From: DASPMP01 sp035626995
GTDB taxonomy: Bacteria; Gemmatimonadota; Gemmatimonadetes; Gemmatimonadales; Gemmatimonadaceae
Length of the DNA: 17,174 nt
Assembly (NCBI GenBank): GCA_035626995.1
Contig: DASPMP010000297.1
Span: forward strand, 1-17,174
Direction: 5' to 3'
Shown: in pieces, positions 10,657 through 16,618 of the stretch
Position numbering within the stretch: position 1 is the stretch's first letter
Layout of the letters: every line of letters starts with the position of its first letter
Position numbers and translations under genes: made by a program
The notes under the pieces: generated by a model
Database searches by the model: none
Told to the model about the DNA's origin: nothing
The model's input: only the letters and a program-made list of their open reading frames with translations

Positions 10657-10684
10657 TTGACTGTCTCTCGGCGCTAAGTATCTT
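10657..10684 (+). promoter_or_regulatory. Candidate sigma-70 promoter of the marR gene
   Basis: TTGACT (10657-10662) and TATCTT (10679-10684) are separated by 16 bases, close to the housekeeping consensus. It starts 5 bases after the dehydrogenase stop, so the MarR gene appears to be separately transcribed. The predicted start of transcription would leave only a few untranslated bases before the ATG at 10696, suggesting a nearly leaderless message; no Shine-Dalgarno is visible. Confidence 0.5.
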
Positions 10685-10696
10685 AATTCCAAGATA
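10679..10696. promoter_or_regulatory. Palindromic MarR operator candidate (site 1)
   Basis: TATCTT-AATTCC-AAGATA is a perfect 6-base inverted repeat with a 6-base spacer. It covers the -10 element and runs into the first base of the marR ATG. MarR dimers typically bind palindromes of about 16-20 bases over their own promoter, so autorepression is likely. A related site with the same half-site spacing lies upstream of yceI (11192-11211). Confidence 0.6.
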
Positions 10697-11157
10697 TGTC
10701 TACCGCGTCCCTCACCCGCCGATCCGCAGCCCAGCAGAGAGCCCTGAAGCTCTTCGTCGTGTTGCAGCGGTGCGCGAGCGCGGTGTCGGGAAACGTCGAA
10801 GCGAACGCAAACATCGGGGACCTGTCGGAAACCGAGTTCGGGATCCTCGAAGCGCTGTATCACAAGGGACCGCTGCTCCTCGGCGACGTGCAGAAGAAGA
10901 TCCTGCTGTCCAGCGGCGGCGTCACTTACGCCATCGACCGCCTGGCAGAGAAGGGATTGGTTGAGCGACGCGAGTGTGCGAGTGACCGGCGCGCGCGGTA
11001 TGCAGCCCTGACGGCGCGGGGATCAGCGTTGATGGACGACGTGTTTCCGTCGCATGCATCGGCCATCGAGCAGGTGATGGCGACACTGACGGCGCGTGAG
11101 CAGGACCAGGCGATCGCGCTGCTTCGAAAGCTCGGGCTGGGCGCGGCGTCCAACTAG
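10696..11157 (+). CDS. MarR-family transcriptional regulator
   Basis: A 153-residue winged-helix regulator. Residues about 45-110 hold the DNA-binding domain: LSETEFGILEALYHKGPLLLGDVQ, a recognition helix near SSGGVTYAIDRLAEKGLVER, and the wing ECASDRRARYAALTARG with the conserved Asp-Arg pair. Helices at both ends form the dimer interface. MarR proteins usually repress neighbouring genes and release DNA on binding a phenolic or aromatic ligand, or on thiol oxidation; C26 and C73-region chemistry is not conserved enough to argue for a redox sensor. A palindrome lies on its own start and a second one before yceI, so yceI is the most likely target. It sits between the homogentisate genes and the phenylacetate genes, which makes an aromatic ligand attractive but unproven. 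Confidence 0.92.
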   Translation: MSTASLTRRSAAQQRALKLFVVLQRCASAVSGNVEANANIGDLSETEFGILEALYHKGPLLLGDVQKKILLSSGGVTYAIDRLAEKGLVERRECASDRRARYAALTARGSALMDDVFPSHASAIEQVMATLTAREQDQAIALLRKLGLGAASN

Positions 11158-11172
11158 GAAATCACATACGGA

Positions 11173-11190
11173 TGGCGACAGTCGTCGCCA
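11173..11190 (+). other. Hairpin between marR and yceI
   Basis: TGGCGAC-AGTC-GTCGCCA forms a perfect 7-base stem with a 4-base loop, 15 bases after the marR stop. No T-run follows, so it is not a standard intrinsic terminator. It could stabilise the marR 3' end, weakly terminate, or be incidental. Confidence 0.4.
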
Positions 11191-11191
11191 G

Positions 11192-11211
11192 AAATCTTGG
11201 TACCGAGAATT
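11192..11211. promoter_or_regulatory. Imperfect palindrome upstream of yceI, candidate MarR operator (site 2)
   Basis: AAATCTTGGTACCGAGAATT matches its own reverse complement at 16 of 20 positions around a GGTACC core. Its half-sites TCTT and GAGA are 6 bases apart, the same spacing as TCTT/AAGA at the marR start. It overlaps a possible -35 element (TTGGTA, 11197-11202). The -10 partner (TAAACA, 11219-11224) is weak. Confidence 0.5.
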
Positions 11212-11225
11212 CAATCACTAAACAA

Positions 11226-11233
11226 AGAGGAGA
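11226..11233 (+). promoter_or_regulatory. Strong Shine-Dalgarno of yceI
   Basis: AGAGGAGA lies 5 bases before the ATG at 11239. It is by far the best ribosome-binding site in the window and fixes the yceI start against an in-frame GTG at 11197. Confidence 0.8.
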
Positions 11234-11238
11234 TTCAC

Positions 11239-11787
11239 ATGAGCAGCATTCAGAATGGGACCTACACGATCGACGCGGCGCATTCCAGCGTGGAGTTTGC
11301 GGTCCGCCACATGATGATTTCGACGGTGAAGGGTCGGTTTGGCGACGTGAAGGGCACGGTGGAAATCCCAGAAGCGGGTGCCCCGAAGATCGACGTGACG
11401 ATCGCGGCGGCCAGCATCGATACGCGCAACGAGCAGCGCGACACGCACCTGCGCTCCGCGGACTTCTTCGACGTCGAGAAGTATCCAGAGTTGCGGTTCG
11501 TCAGCGGCGACGCGCAGCGGACGAGTGACGGGTGGAAGGTCACGGGGAACCTGACGATCCGGGGCGTCACCCGGCCGCTCACGTTATCGGTCGCGGAAGA
11601 GGGAGCCGGCGTAGATCCGTGGGGGAACCAGAAAGTCGCCTTCAGCGCGACGGCGAAGTTCAATCGCGCTGATTTTGGACTGACCTGGAACGCCGCGCTC
11701 GAAGCAGGCGGGGTGCTGGTGAGCGAAGAGGTGAAAGTCGCCATCGACGTTCAGCTGGTGAGAGCGTCAGCCAAGGCGGCGGCATAA
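11239..11787 (+). CDS. YceI-domain lipid/isoprenoid-binding protein
   Basis: A 182-residue single-domain protein of the YceI family, an extended lipocalin-like beta-barrel that binds isoprenoid quinones or other long amphiphiles. Visible hallmarks are YTIDAAHSSVEFAVRHMMIS at the N-terminus, VKGRFGDVKGTVEI, the IDTRNEQRDTHLRSADFFD block, YPELRFVS, the GNLTIRGVTRPLTL strand pair, and the final FGLTWNAALEAGGVLVSEEVKV. There is no signal peptide, so it is of the cytoplasmic kind. The strong ribosome-binding site implies high expression once derepressed. MarR-YceI neighbours are a recurrent arrangement and fit induction by a membrane-active or quinone-like compound, but no ligand can be read from the sequence. 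Confidence 0.93.
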   Translation: MSSIQNGTYTIDAAHSSVEFAVRHMMISTVKGRFGDVKGTVEIPEAGAPKIDVTIAAASIDTRNEQRDTHLRSADFFDVEKYPELRFVSGDAQRTSDGWKVTGNLTIRGVTRPLTLSVAEEGAGVDPWGNQKVAFSATAKFNRADFGLTWNAALEAGGVLVSEEVKVAIDVQLVRASAKAAA

Positions 11788-11803
11788 CACCTGAAGTGAC
11801 TTC

Positions 11804-11830
11804 AAGGGGCAGCGTACTGCGCTGCCCCTT
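11804..11830. terminator. Bidirectional hairpin between yceI and the enoyl-CoA hydratase gene
   Basis: AAGGGGCAGCG and CGCTGCCCCTT form a perfect 11-base stem with a 5-base loop (TACTG). It lies 17 bases after the yceI stop and 10 bases past the stop of the convergent gene, so it can end transcripts from both sides. The closing A/T pairs give only a very short U-tract. A small TGAAGT-G-ACTTCA palindrome abuts it at 11792-11804. Confidence 0.75.
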
Positions 11831-11840
11831 GTGCGCCCGG

Positions 11841-12617
11841 CTAACGTCGCTCGAACTTTCCGATTGCAGCCCGCGTGTGCGTACTGAGGGCGAGGGCGCC
11901 GCTGATGGCCGCGCGACGTTCGAGCAGTGCTCCCCACTCGTCGGTGTCGTCCCAGAAGATCTGCTTCATCTGCCGGATCGCTTCCGGATTCGCTCCGGCC
12001 AGGAATGCGGTGAGCTTGTCCAGTTCCGCATCGAGCGCGGCGGTGTCCTCGACCACACGAGAATACAGACCGTGACGTTCGCCCCACGCCGCGTCACGCC
12101 AGTCGGCATCGATCGACAGCGCCTGGAACGGGCCCCGGCCAACTTTGCGTTCGACGGCGGGCCCGATGACGAAGGGGCCGAGCCCGACGGCGAGTTCGCT
12201 AAGCTTGAACGACGCGCCTGTGACGGCAATGCTGTAGTCCGATGCTGCGACCAGCCCCACCCCACCGCCGGTGACCTTCCCATGCACCCGCGTGACGACG
12301 AACTGCGGCGCCCGGATCATGGCGAGGATGACCTGTGCGAAGCCACTGAAAAATTCGCGACCGCTGGTGGCATCGGTCACCGCTTTCATCTCGTCGAATG
12401 ACGCCCCCGCGCAGAATGCGCCAGCGCCGTCGCTCCGGAGCACGATGACCTTGAGCCCGGAGTGTTGACCGATTGACGCGATTTCGGCGGCCAGCCGCTG
12501 CAGGAGGGCGCGCGGCAGCGAGTTGCTCCTCGGGTGACCGAACCGGACGGTGGCGATCGCGTCGCGGATTTCTACGGTGACATGTCCCTCATTGCGGGGA
12601 TCTTGGGTGCTGGACAT
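11841..12617 (-). CDS. Enoyl-CoA hydratase/isomerase family protein (crotonase fold)
   Basis: A 258-residue crotonase. Oxyanion-hole motifs are visible as AFCAGASF (residues about 68-74) and GKVTGGGVGL (113-122), with a candidate catalytic Glu at E141 in LSELAVGLGPFVIGP and the conserved ERKVG helix after it. The FVIGP stretch resembles methylglutaconyl-CoA hydratase-like members more than classical PaaF/PaaG, but assignment by eye is weak. It would hydrate or isomerise a 2-enoyl-CoA. It is divergent from paaA with 85 bases between starts, so a role in phenylacetyl-CoA breakdown is plausible. The start is ATG at 12615-12617; upstream in-frame codons extend to 12734 but would overlap paaA and give a non-conserved leader. 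No Shine-Dalgarno is visible. Confidence 0.85.
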   Translation of the reverse strand: MSSTQDPRNEGHVTVEIRDAIATVRFGHPRSNSLPRALLQRLAAEIASIGQHSGLKVIVLRSDGAGAFCAGASFDEMKAVTDATSGREFFSGFAQVILAMIRAPQFVVTRVHGKVTGGGVGLVAASDYSIAVTGASFKLSELAVGLGPFVIGPAVERKVGRGPFQALSIDADWRDAAWGERHGLYSRVVEDTAALDAELDKLTAFLAGANPEAIRQMKQIFWDDTDEWGALLERRAAISGALALSTHTRAAIGKFERR

Positions 12618-12702
12618 GGCGGGGAAAATACACCGGATGTGCCAGTGACGACGTGCCGTTCTGCCTTTGTCCAACTCCAGACGCCACAATAGATTCCGAG
12701 GC

Positions 12703-13665
12703 ATGAGCGCCACGACCAGCACTGCCGACGACATGGCTCGAAACGCCGAATTCGAGGCGCGTATCGCGCGCGGCGAAACGATCGAGCCGAAGGACTGGAT
12801 GCCCGAGCGCTACCGCAAGCAGCTGGTGCGGATGATGTCGCAGCATGCGCATTCGGAGGTCGTCGGAATGCTTCCCGAAGGGAACTGGATCACCCGGGCG
12901 CCGACACTGCGTCGAAAGATGGGACTGCTGGCCAAGGTGCAGGACGAAGCCGGGCATGGCCTCTACATCTATTGCGGAACCGAGACGCTGGGTGTCGACC
13001 GGCATGAGCTGGTGATGCAGTTGTTGAACGGCACCGCGAAGTATTCCAGCATTTTCAATTATCCCACGCTGACCTGGGCTGACATTGGCGCCATCGGCTG
13101 GCTGGTGGACGGCGCGGCGATCGTCAACCAGACGATGCTGGCCAAGGCATCGTACGGTCCGTATGCGCGAGCGATGGTACGGATCTGCAAGGAAGAGAAC
13201 TTCCACAAGAAGCAGGGTTTCGAGATCATGACGACCCTGGCGGGTGGCACACCGGAGCAGCACCGCATGGCGCAGGACGCCCTGAACCGGTGGTGGTGGC
13301 CTTCGCTCATGATGTTCGGCCCGCACGACAAGGACTCGCCGAACAGCGAGGAGATGACGCGCTGGGGTGTGAAGCGGAAGAGCAACGATGAGCTTCGCCA
13401 GCGGTTCATCAATCTCACGGTGGCACAGGCGAAGGCGATCAACCTGACCATCCCGGATCCGCAGATGCGGTTTAACGAGGAGACCCAGAACTGGGACATC
13501 GGTCCGATCGACTGGGACGAGTTTTGGCGCGTGGTCAAGGGCGACGGACCGTGCAATCGCGAGCGACTGGCCGCGAGGAACACGGCCCATGCAGAGGGCG
13601 CCTGGGTCCGCGAGGCCGCGACCGCCTACGCCGCGAAAACCTCGGCCGCGAGTGCGGCCGCCTAG
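12703..13665 (+). CDS. paaA: 1,2-phenylacetyl-CoA epoxidase, catalytic subunit A
   Basis: A 320-residue ferritin-like diiron subunit of the PaaABC(E) monooxygenase, which converts phenylacetyl-CoA to the ring-1,2-epoxide. The two metal motifs are clear: DEAGH with E82 and H85, and KEENFH with E165 and H168. An early ligand Glu is expected in the SQHAHSEVVG helix. The block RWGVKRKSNDELRQRFINL and the C-terminal WDIGPIDWDEFWRVV are typical of PaaA. Length is normal. The ATG at 12703 has GAGG one base upstream, very tight; an ATG at 12667 adds 12 residues of poor match and was rejected. A weak possible promoter (TTGTCC 12667, TAGATT 12690) precedes it. It is the first gene of paaABCD. Confidence 0.97.
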   Translation: MSATTSTADDMARNAEFEARIARGETIEPKDWMPERYRKQLVRMMSQHAHSEVVGMLPEGNWITRAPTLRRKMGLLAKVQDEAGHGLYIYCGTETLGVDRHELVMQLLNGTAKYSSIFNYPTLTWADIGAIGWLVDGAAIVNQTMLAKASYGPYARAMVRICKEENFHKKQGFEIMTTLAGGTPEQHRMAQDALNRWWWPSLMMFGPHDKDSPNSEEMTRWGVKRKSNDELRQRFINLTVAQAKAINLTIPDPQMRFNEETQNWDIGPIDWDEFWRVVKGDGPCNRERLAARNTAHAEGAWVREAATAYAAKTSAASAAA

Positions 13666-13676
13666 CGGCAGACGCT

Positions 13677-14018
13677 GTGAGCCGAGAGCTAAGCGCCGAG
13701 AGCCGAGCGCCGAGAGCCGAAGGCCGAGAGCCGACAGCAGATTCCCAGTGGCCGTTGTGGGAGGTGTTCCTTCAACCCGGGAATGCCGCGCCCCATGAGC
13801 ATGTGGGCAGCGTGCATGCCGTCGATGCGGAGCACGCCCTGCAGAATGCACGCGATGTGTATGCGCGCCGAGGGGAGGGGAATAACATCTGGGTTGTCCC
13901 CACGAAGGCGATCACCTCGTCCACCCCCGAGGATATGGGTCCGTTCTTCGATCCAGGAAACGACAAGCCGTACCGGCATCCGCAGTTCTACAAGGTGCCG
14001 CGCGGCGTGAAGATGTGA
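13677..14018 (+). CDS. paaB: 1,2-phenylacetyl-CoA epoxidase subunit B, with repeat-derived N-terminal extension
   Basis: A 113-residue structural subunit of the phenylacetyl-CoA epoxidase. The core matches PaaB: WPLWEVFLQPG, HVGSVHAVDAEHALQNARDVYARRGEG, IWVVPTKAI, FFDPGNDKPYRHPQFYKVP. Canonical PaaB begins only about five residues before WPL. Here the only usable start in frame after paaA is GTG at 13677, which adds about 20 residues (SRELSAESRAPRAEGREP and a few more) encoded entirely by a tandem heptamer array. There is no in-frame ATG or GTG between the array and WPL, and a TTG inside WPL would cut conserved residues. The gene lies 11 bases after paaA and overlaps paaC by 4 bases (GTGA). 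No clear Shine-Dalgarno is seen. Confidence 0.92.
   Translation: MSRELSAESRAPRAEGREPTADSQWPLWEVFLQPGNAAPHEHVGSVHAVDAEHALQNARDVYARRGEGNNIWVVPTKAITSSTPEDMGPFFDPGNDKPYRHPQFYKVPRGVKM
13681..13736 (+). repeat. Tandem heptamer array (4 x 14 bases) inside the 5' end of paaB
   Basis: Four 14-base units start at 13681, 13695, 13709 and 13723. The consensus is GCCGAGAGCCGAGC, itself two heptamers GCCGAGA and GCCGAGC. The first heptamer of each unit is identical in all four; the second varies (GCTAAGC, GCCGAGC, GCCGAAG, GCCGACA). Since 7 and 14 are not multiples of 3, each unit is read in a different frame, and gain or loss of a unit would shift paaB out of frame. Confidence 0.9.
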
Positions 14019-14806
14019 CGCGGCCGAATCGAGGTGACGCGCTGGGATCGGCGTCGGACCAGGATTTCTTCGAGTATCTCCTGCGGCTGGGGGATGACCG
14101 CCTGGTGTTGGGCCACCGGCTCTCTGAGTGGTGCGGGCACGCCCCGATCCTGGAAGAGGACATCGCCCTGGCGAACATCGCCTTGGACCTCGTCGGCGAA
14201 GCGACGCTGCTGCTCACGGTGGCCGCGAAGGTGGAGAACGCCGGGCGGGATGCCGACGCGCTGGCGTTCCTCCGCGATGCGATCGATTACCGGAATGTGC
14301 TCCTGGTCGAGCTGCCCAAGGGCGATTTCGCCGTCACGATCGCGCGTCAGTTCTTTTTCAGCGCATTCAGCGTTCTTCAGGCTGAGGCGTTGCAGAAGAG
14401 TGCGAACCAGGATCTCGCCGGCATCGCCGCGAAAATGCTCAAGGAGGCGCGCTATCACCTGCGGCACAGCGGCGAGTGGATGCTCAAGCTCGGTGCCGGA
14501 ACAGACGAAAGTCATCGTCGTCTGCAGGACGCCGTGAATGCGCTGTGGCGTTACACCGGTGAGTTGTTCTTCACGGACGAACTCGAGCAACGTCTTGTGG
14601 AGCCGAGGATCGCTGTCGATGCCAGCACCCTCGAGCCACGCTGGCGTGAGCAGGTGATGGACATCCTCGATCGTGCCACGGTCACGGTTCCCGAGGAGAA
14701 GTGGATGCAGCGCGGCGGACGCTCCGGGCGGCACACCGAGCACCTCGGGCATATGCTTGCCTACATGCAGGTCCTCCAGCGGCAGCACCCGGGGGCGTCG
14801 TGGTGA
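14015..14806 (+). CDS. paaC: 1,2-phenylacetyl-CoA epoxidase subunit C
   Basis: A 263-residue ferritin-like subunit that pairs with PaaA in the epoxidase but lacks a working diiron site. Family features are EYLLRLGDDRLVLGHRLSEWCGHAPILEEDIALANIALDLVGEA near the N-terminus, DYRNVLLVELPKGDFAVTIARQFF in the middle, KEARYHLRHSGEWMLKLG, and the C-terminal GRSGRHTEHLGHMLAYMQ. Length is typical. It starts at a GTG overlapping the paaB stop (GTGA) and ends in TGATG shared with paaD, so paaB, paaC and paaD are coupled. The first dozen residues are variable, and the exact start could be slightly downstream. Confidence 0.96.
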   Translation: MTRPNRGDALGSASDQDFFEYLLRLGDDRLVLGHRLSEWCGHAPILEEDIALANIALDLVGEATLLLTVAAKVENAGRDADALAFLRDAIDYRNVLLVELPKGDFAVTIARQFFFSAFSVLQAEALQKSANQDLAGIAAKMLKEARYHLRHSGEWMLKLGAGTDESHRRLQDAVNALWRYTGELFFTDELEQRLVEPRIAVDASTLEPRWREQVMDILDRATVTVPEEKWMQRGGRSGRHTEHLGHMLAYMQVLQRQHPGASW

Positions 14807-15309
14807 TGGTTCCGCGATCAGCACTGAGCCGCGACAACGTCATGGACATTCTCCGTGACGTCATGGATCCCGAAGTGCCCGTCATCAGCGTGGTCGAGCT
14901 TGGGATCATTCGCGGCATCGACATCGAGGGGGACGCGATCACGGTAACCGTGACTCCGACGTATTCAGGCTGCCCTGCGATGCACGCCATTGAGGGTGAT
15001 ATCGTCGCAGCGCTCCAGGCGCGCGGCGCGGGCATGGTGGTGGTCAGGACGAGCTACTCCCCGGCGTGGACCACGGACTGGATTCCGGCGGAAGCGCGTG
15101 AGAAACTGCGCGCATATGGGATCGCGCCCCCTGGTGCCGTGGATCATTCCGCGCCAGTCGCCATCGGCCGTCGTCGCGCCACGGTGCGATGCCCATTCTG
15201 TGGTTCGATGGACACGGAACTGCGCAGCGAGTTTGGATCCACCGCCTGCAAGGCCATCCATGTGTGCGGTGGATGCCACCAGCCGTTCGAGGAATTCAAG
15301 CCTATCTGA
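14806..15309 (+). CDS. paaD: Phenylacetate pathway maturation protein PaaD (MIP18/DUF59 family)
   Basis: A 167-residue protein. Residues about 8-90 form a DUF59/MIP18-type domain (ILRDVMDPEVPVISVVELGII, TPTYSGCPAM with the conserved Cys). The C-terminal 45 residues are a zinc-ribbon-like module with CPFC, then STACK, then CGGC, ending PFEEFKPI. PaaD is needed for epoxidase activity and is thought to serve iron-sulfur or metal-centre assembly rather than catalysis. The ATG overlaps the paaC stop by one base. A longer in-frame reading from 14701 would lie inside paaC and was rejected. No paaE follows; the next features are a terminator and a convergent gene. Confidence 0.95.
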   Translation: MVPRSALSRDNVMDILRDVMDPEVPVISVVELGIIRGIDIEGDAITVTVTPTYSGCPAMHAIEGDIVAALQARGAGMVVVRTSYSPAWTTDWIPAEAREKLRAYGIAPPGAVDHSAPVAIGRRRATVRCPFCGSMDTELRSEFGSTACKAIHVCGGCHQPFEEFKPI

Positions 15310-15327
15310 ATTCGAGATCGCGAACAG

Positions 15328-15361
15328 AAACGGGTGCCGGCTGTGAAGCCGACACCCGTTT
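15328..15361. terminator. Bidirectional hairpin terminator between paaD and the convergent lipoprotein gene
   Basis: AAACGGGTG pairs with CACCCGTTT (9 bases); after one mismatch an inner stem CGGCT/AGCCG closes a GTGA loop. A/T-rich ends on both sides give a short T-run in either direction. It lies 18 bases after paaD and 14 bases past the stop of the minus-strand gene. Confidence 0.8.
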
Positions 15362-15375
15362 GCGTACCCACGCTG

Positions 15376-15954
15376 CTAGCGACGCAGGAGCATTCCGGTC
15401 GATGCCAGGGCGACGTCGAACGTGCCGCCGCTGACCGCGAAGTTCGTATCATCGAGATTGTCGTCGGTGCACACGCCGATGCCGCTGAATGTGCCGGTGA
15501 CGCGCTGGCTGCTGATCGTGCTGATGGTCAGCGTCCCCGCTTCCATTTCGCAGAAATATTCCCACTGGACGGCGCCAGACGTCGGCGCGCCAATCGTGAA
15601 GACAAATTCCGCACAATCCGTCGTGCAGTTGTTGACGTCGACCGTCGCGCTGCCGGCCGTGAGGCGCGGGATCGCCATATACACTTCGTCGAACAGCCCG
15701 CCCGAGCGAGCCCGGACCGAAAGAACGGTCACGAAGCCATCGCTGTTGTCACGCGCGCCGACAGACCATGAGGTCGTGAGCGCCTGGGACTGATTCACCG
15801 GTGGGGCACCGGTAACGTCGAACGAGCTGCCGGACGCTCCGGAGAAGGAGAATGCGACCGTCCCCGGTTCGGTCAGTGTTTCGGGATCGGTGGTGTCCGA
15901 GCAGGAGGCAAGCAATGCAAACAGTCCAGCAGCTAGAACGCGCGTGTGCTTCAC
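15376..15954 (-). CDS. Small secreted lipoprotein of unknown function
   Basis: A 192-residue protein I do not recognise as a named family. The N-terminus MKHTRVLAAGLFALLASC is a lipoprotein signal with lipobox LASC and C18 as the lipidated residue. The mature part is acidic at first (SDTTDPETLTEPG) and then looks beta-rich, with alternating hydrophobic residues, no further membrane segment, and four later cysteines (NCTTDC, YFCEM, GVCTDD) that could form disulfides. No catalytic motif is seen. The start is GTG with AGGTGA three bases upstream; the start region lies within a 15-base palindrome. It is convergent with paaD and divergent from the GxxExxY gene, and appears to be a single-gene unit. 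Confidence 0.8.
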   Translation of the reverse strand: MKHTRVLAAGLFALLASCSDTTDPETLTEPGTVAFSFSGASGSSFDVTGAPPVNQSQALTTSWSVGARDNSDGFVTVLSVRARSGGLFDEVYMAIPRLTAGSATVDVNNCTTDCAEFVFTIGAPTSGAVQWEYFCEMEAGTLTISTISSQRVTGTFSGIGVCTDDNLDDTNFAVSGGTFDVALASTGMLLRR

Positions 15955-15966
15955 AGGTCACCTGTG
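15952..15966. promoter_or_regulatory. Palindrome covering ribosome-binding site and start codon of the lipoprotein gene
   Basis: CACAGGT-C-ACCTGTG is a perfect 7-base inverted repeat around one base. On the minus strand it contains the Shine-Dalgarno AGGTGA and the GTG start. As RNA, CACAG and CTGTG could pair around a GTGAC loop, hiding the start codon; as DNA it could be an operator. Confidence 0.5.
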
Positions 15967-16144
15967 GTTTGAGGAATTGGTGCGGTACCACGCTGCGGGT
16001 GTGCAAGAACAATGCGGGCCTCCGTTCGCGCGACCCTGACCCCGCTGGGCCCGCTAGTCCGCGTGATTTTGGACACACGCGCGTTCGTTGGATCCCATTC
16101 AGGCTGTTCTGCCGGAACATCATGAGAGCCGTTCAACACAGATC
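15967..16144. other. Intergenic region between divergent genes
   Basis: About 180 bases between the lipoprotein gene (-) and the GxxExxY gene (+). It must hold promoters for both, but I see no convincing -35/-10 pair. A spaced inverted repeat GCGGGCC ... GGCCCGC around 16015-16055 is the only structure noticed. No RNA gene is recognisable. Confidence 0.4.
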
Positions 16145-16599
16145 ATGTCCGATCCACACCGAAACGGCACGATGCGAGACGATACCGGCAGTGGGAAGCT
16201 TCTTTCGAAAGCCTCACCTATGAGATCATTGGAGCGTTCTACACGGTGTACAACACGTTGGGATATGGCTTTCTGGAAAATGTGTATCGCAACGCCCTTG
16301 CAGTGGAACTGGAGAAGCGCGGCCTGAAAGTCGCGCGAGAAGTACCGGTGCAGGTGTTCTATCGCGGAGTGGTAGTCGGCCACTATCGAATGGACATCGT
16401 TGTGGAAGGTCACATTCTCATCGAAGTGAAAGCGACCGATTTTTTATCTGGCACAGAGAAGCCGCAGCTGTTCAACTACCTGAGAGCCTCCAAACTCGCA
16501 GTCGGACTCCTTCTTCATTTTGGTCCGAAGCCCGCTTACCATCGCTTGATTTCGCCAATCTTCACGCAGAATCCTGCGGTTCCGGCTGATCAGATGTGA
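16145..16599 (+). pseudogene. GxxExxY-family protein gene with apparent -1 frameshift
   Basis: The body reads ESLTYEIIGAFYTVYNTLG, then GYGFLENVY (the GxxExxY signature), then RMDIVVEGHILIEVKA and QLFNYLRAS, the standard pattern of this PD-(D/E)XK-like family of unknown role. The frame is open from 16126 but has no ATG or GTG before the GTG at 16246, which would remove the conserved first helix. A good N-terminus, MSDPHRNGTMRDDTGSGKLL, begins at ATG 16145 in another frame. The two join at CTTCTTTCG (16199-16207): one extra T would give KLL-FESLTYEII in one frame. So a single T appears to be missing from a T-run. It could be a true mutation, a sequencing error, or recoding. If read from 16246 only, the product is 117 residues. 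Confidence 0.75.
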
Positions 16600-16618
16600 T
16601 CCGTGTAACCGTTCGTAC

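Noticed and set aside
13524..13676. Longer paaB reading starting inside paaA
   Set aside because: Would overlap paaA by over 140 bases and add non-conserved sequence; the GTG after paaA is simpler.
13681..13736. CRISPR-like array
   Set aside because: Units are 7/14 bases, directly abutting with no spacers; this is a simple tandem repeat.
12589..13851. Minus-strand open frame of 420 codons opposite paaA and the start of paaB
   Set aside because: It mirrors paaA, and its LSALGSRR-type repeats are simply the heptamer array read backwards.
16588..16601. GATCA-GATG-TGATC inverted repeat at the end of the GxxExxY gene as a terminator
   Set aside because: Only a 5-base AT-rich stem without a T-run; too weak to call.
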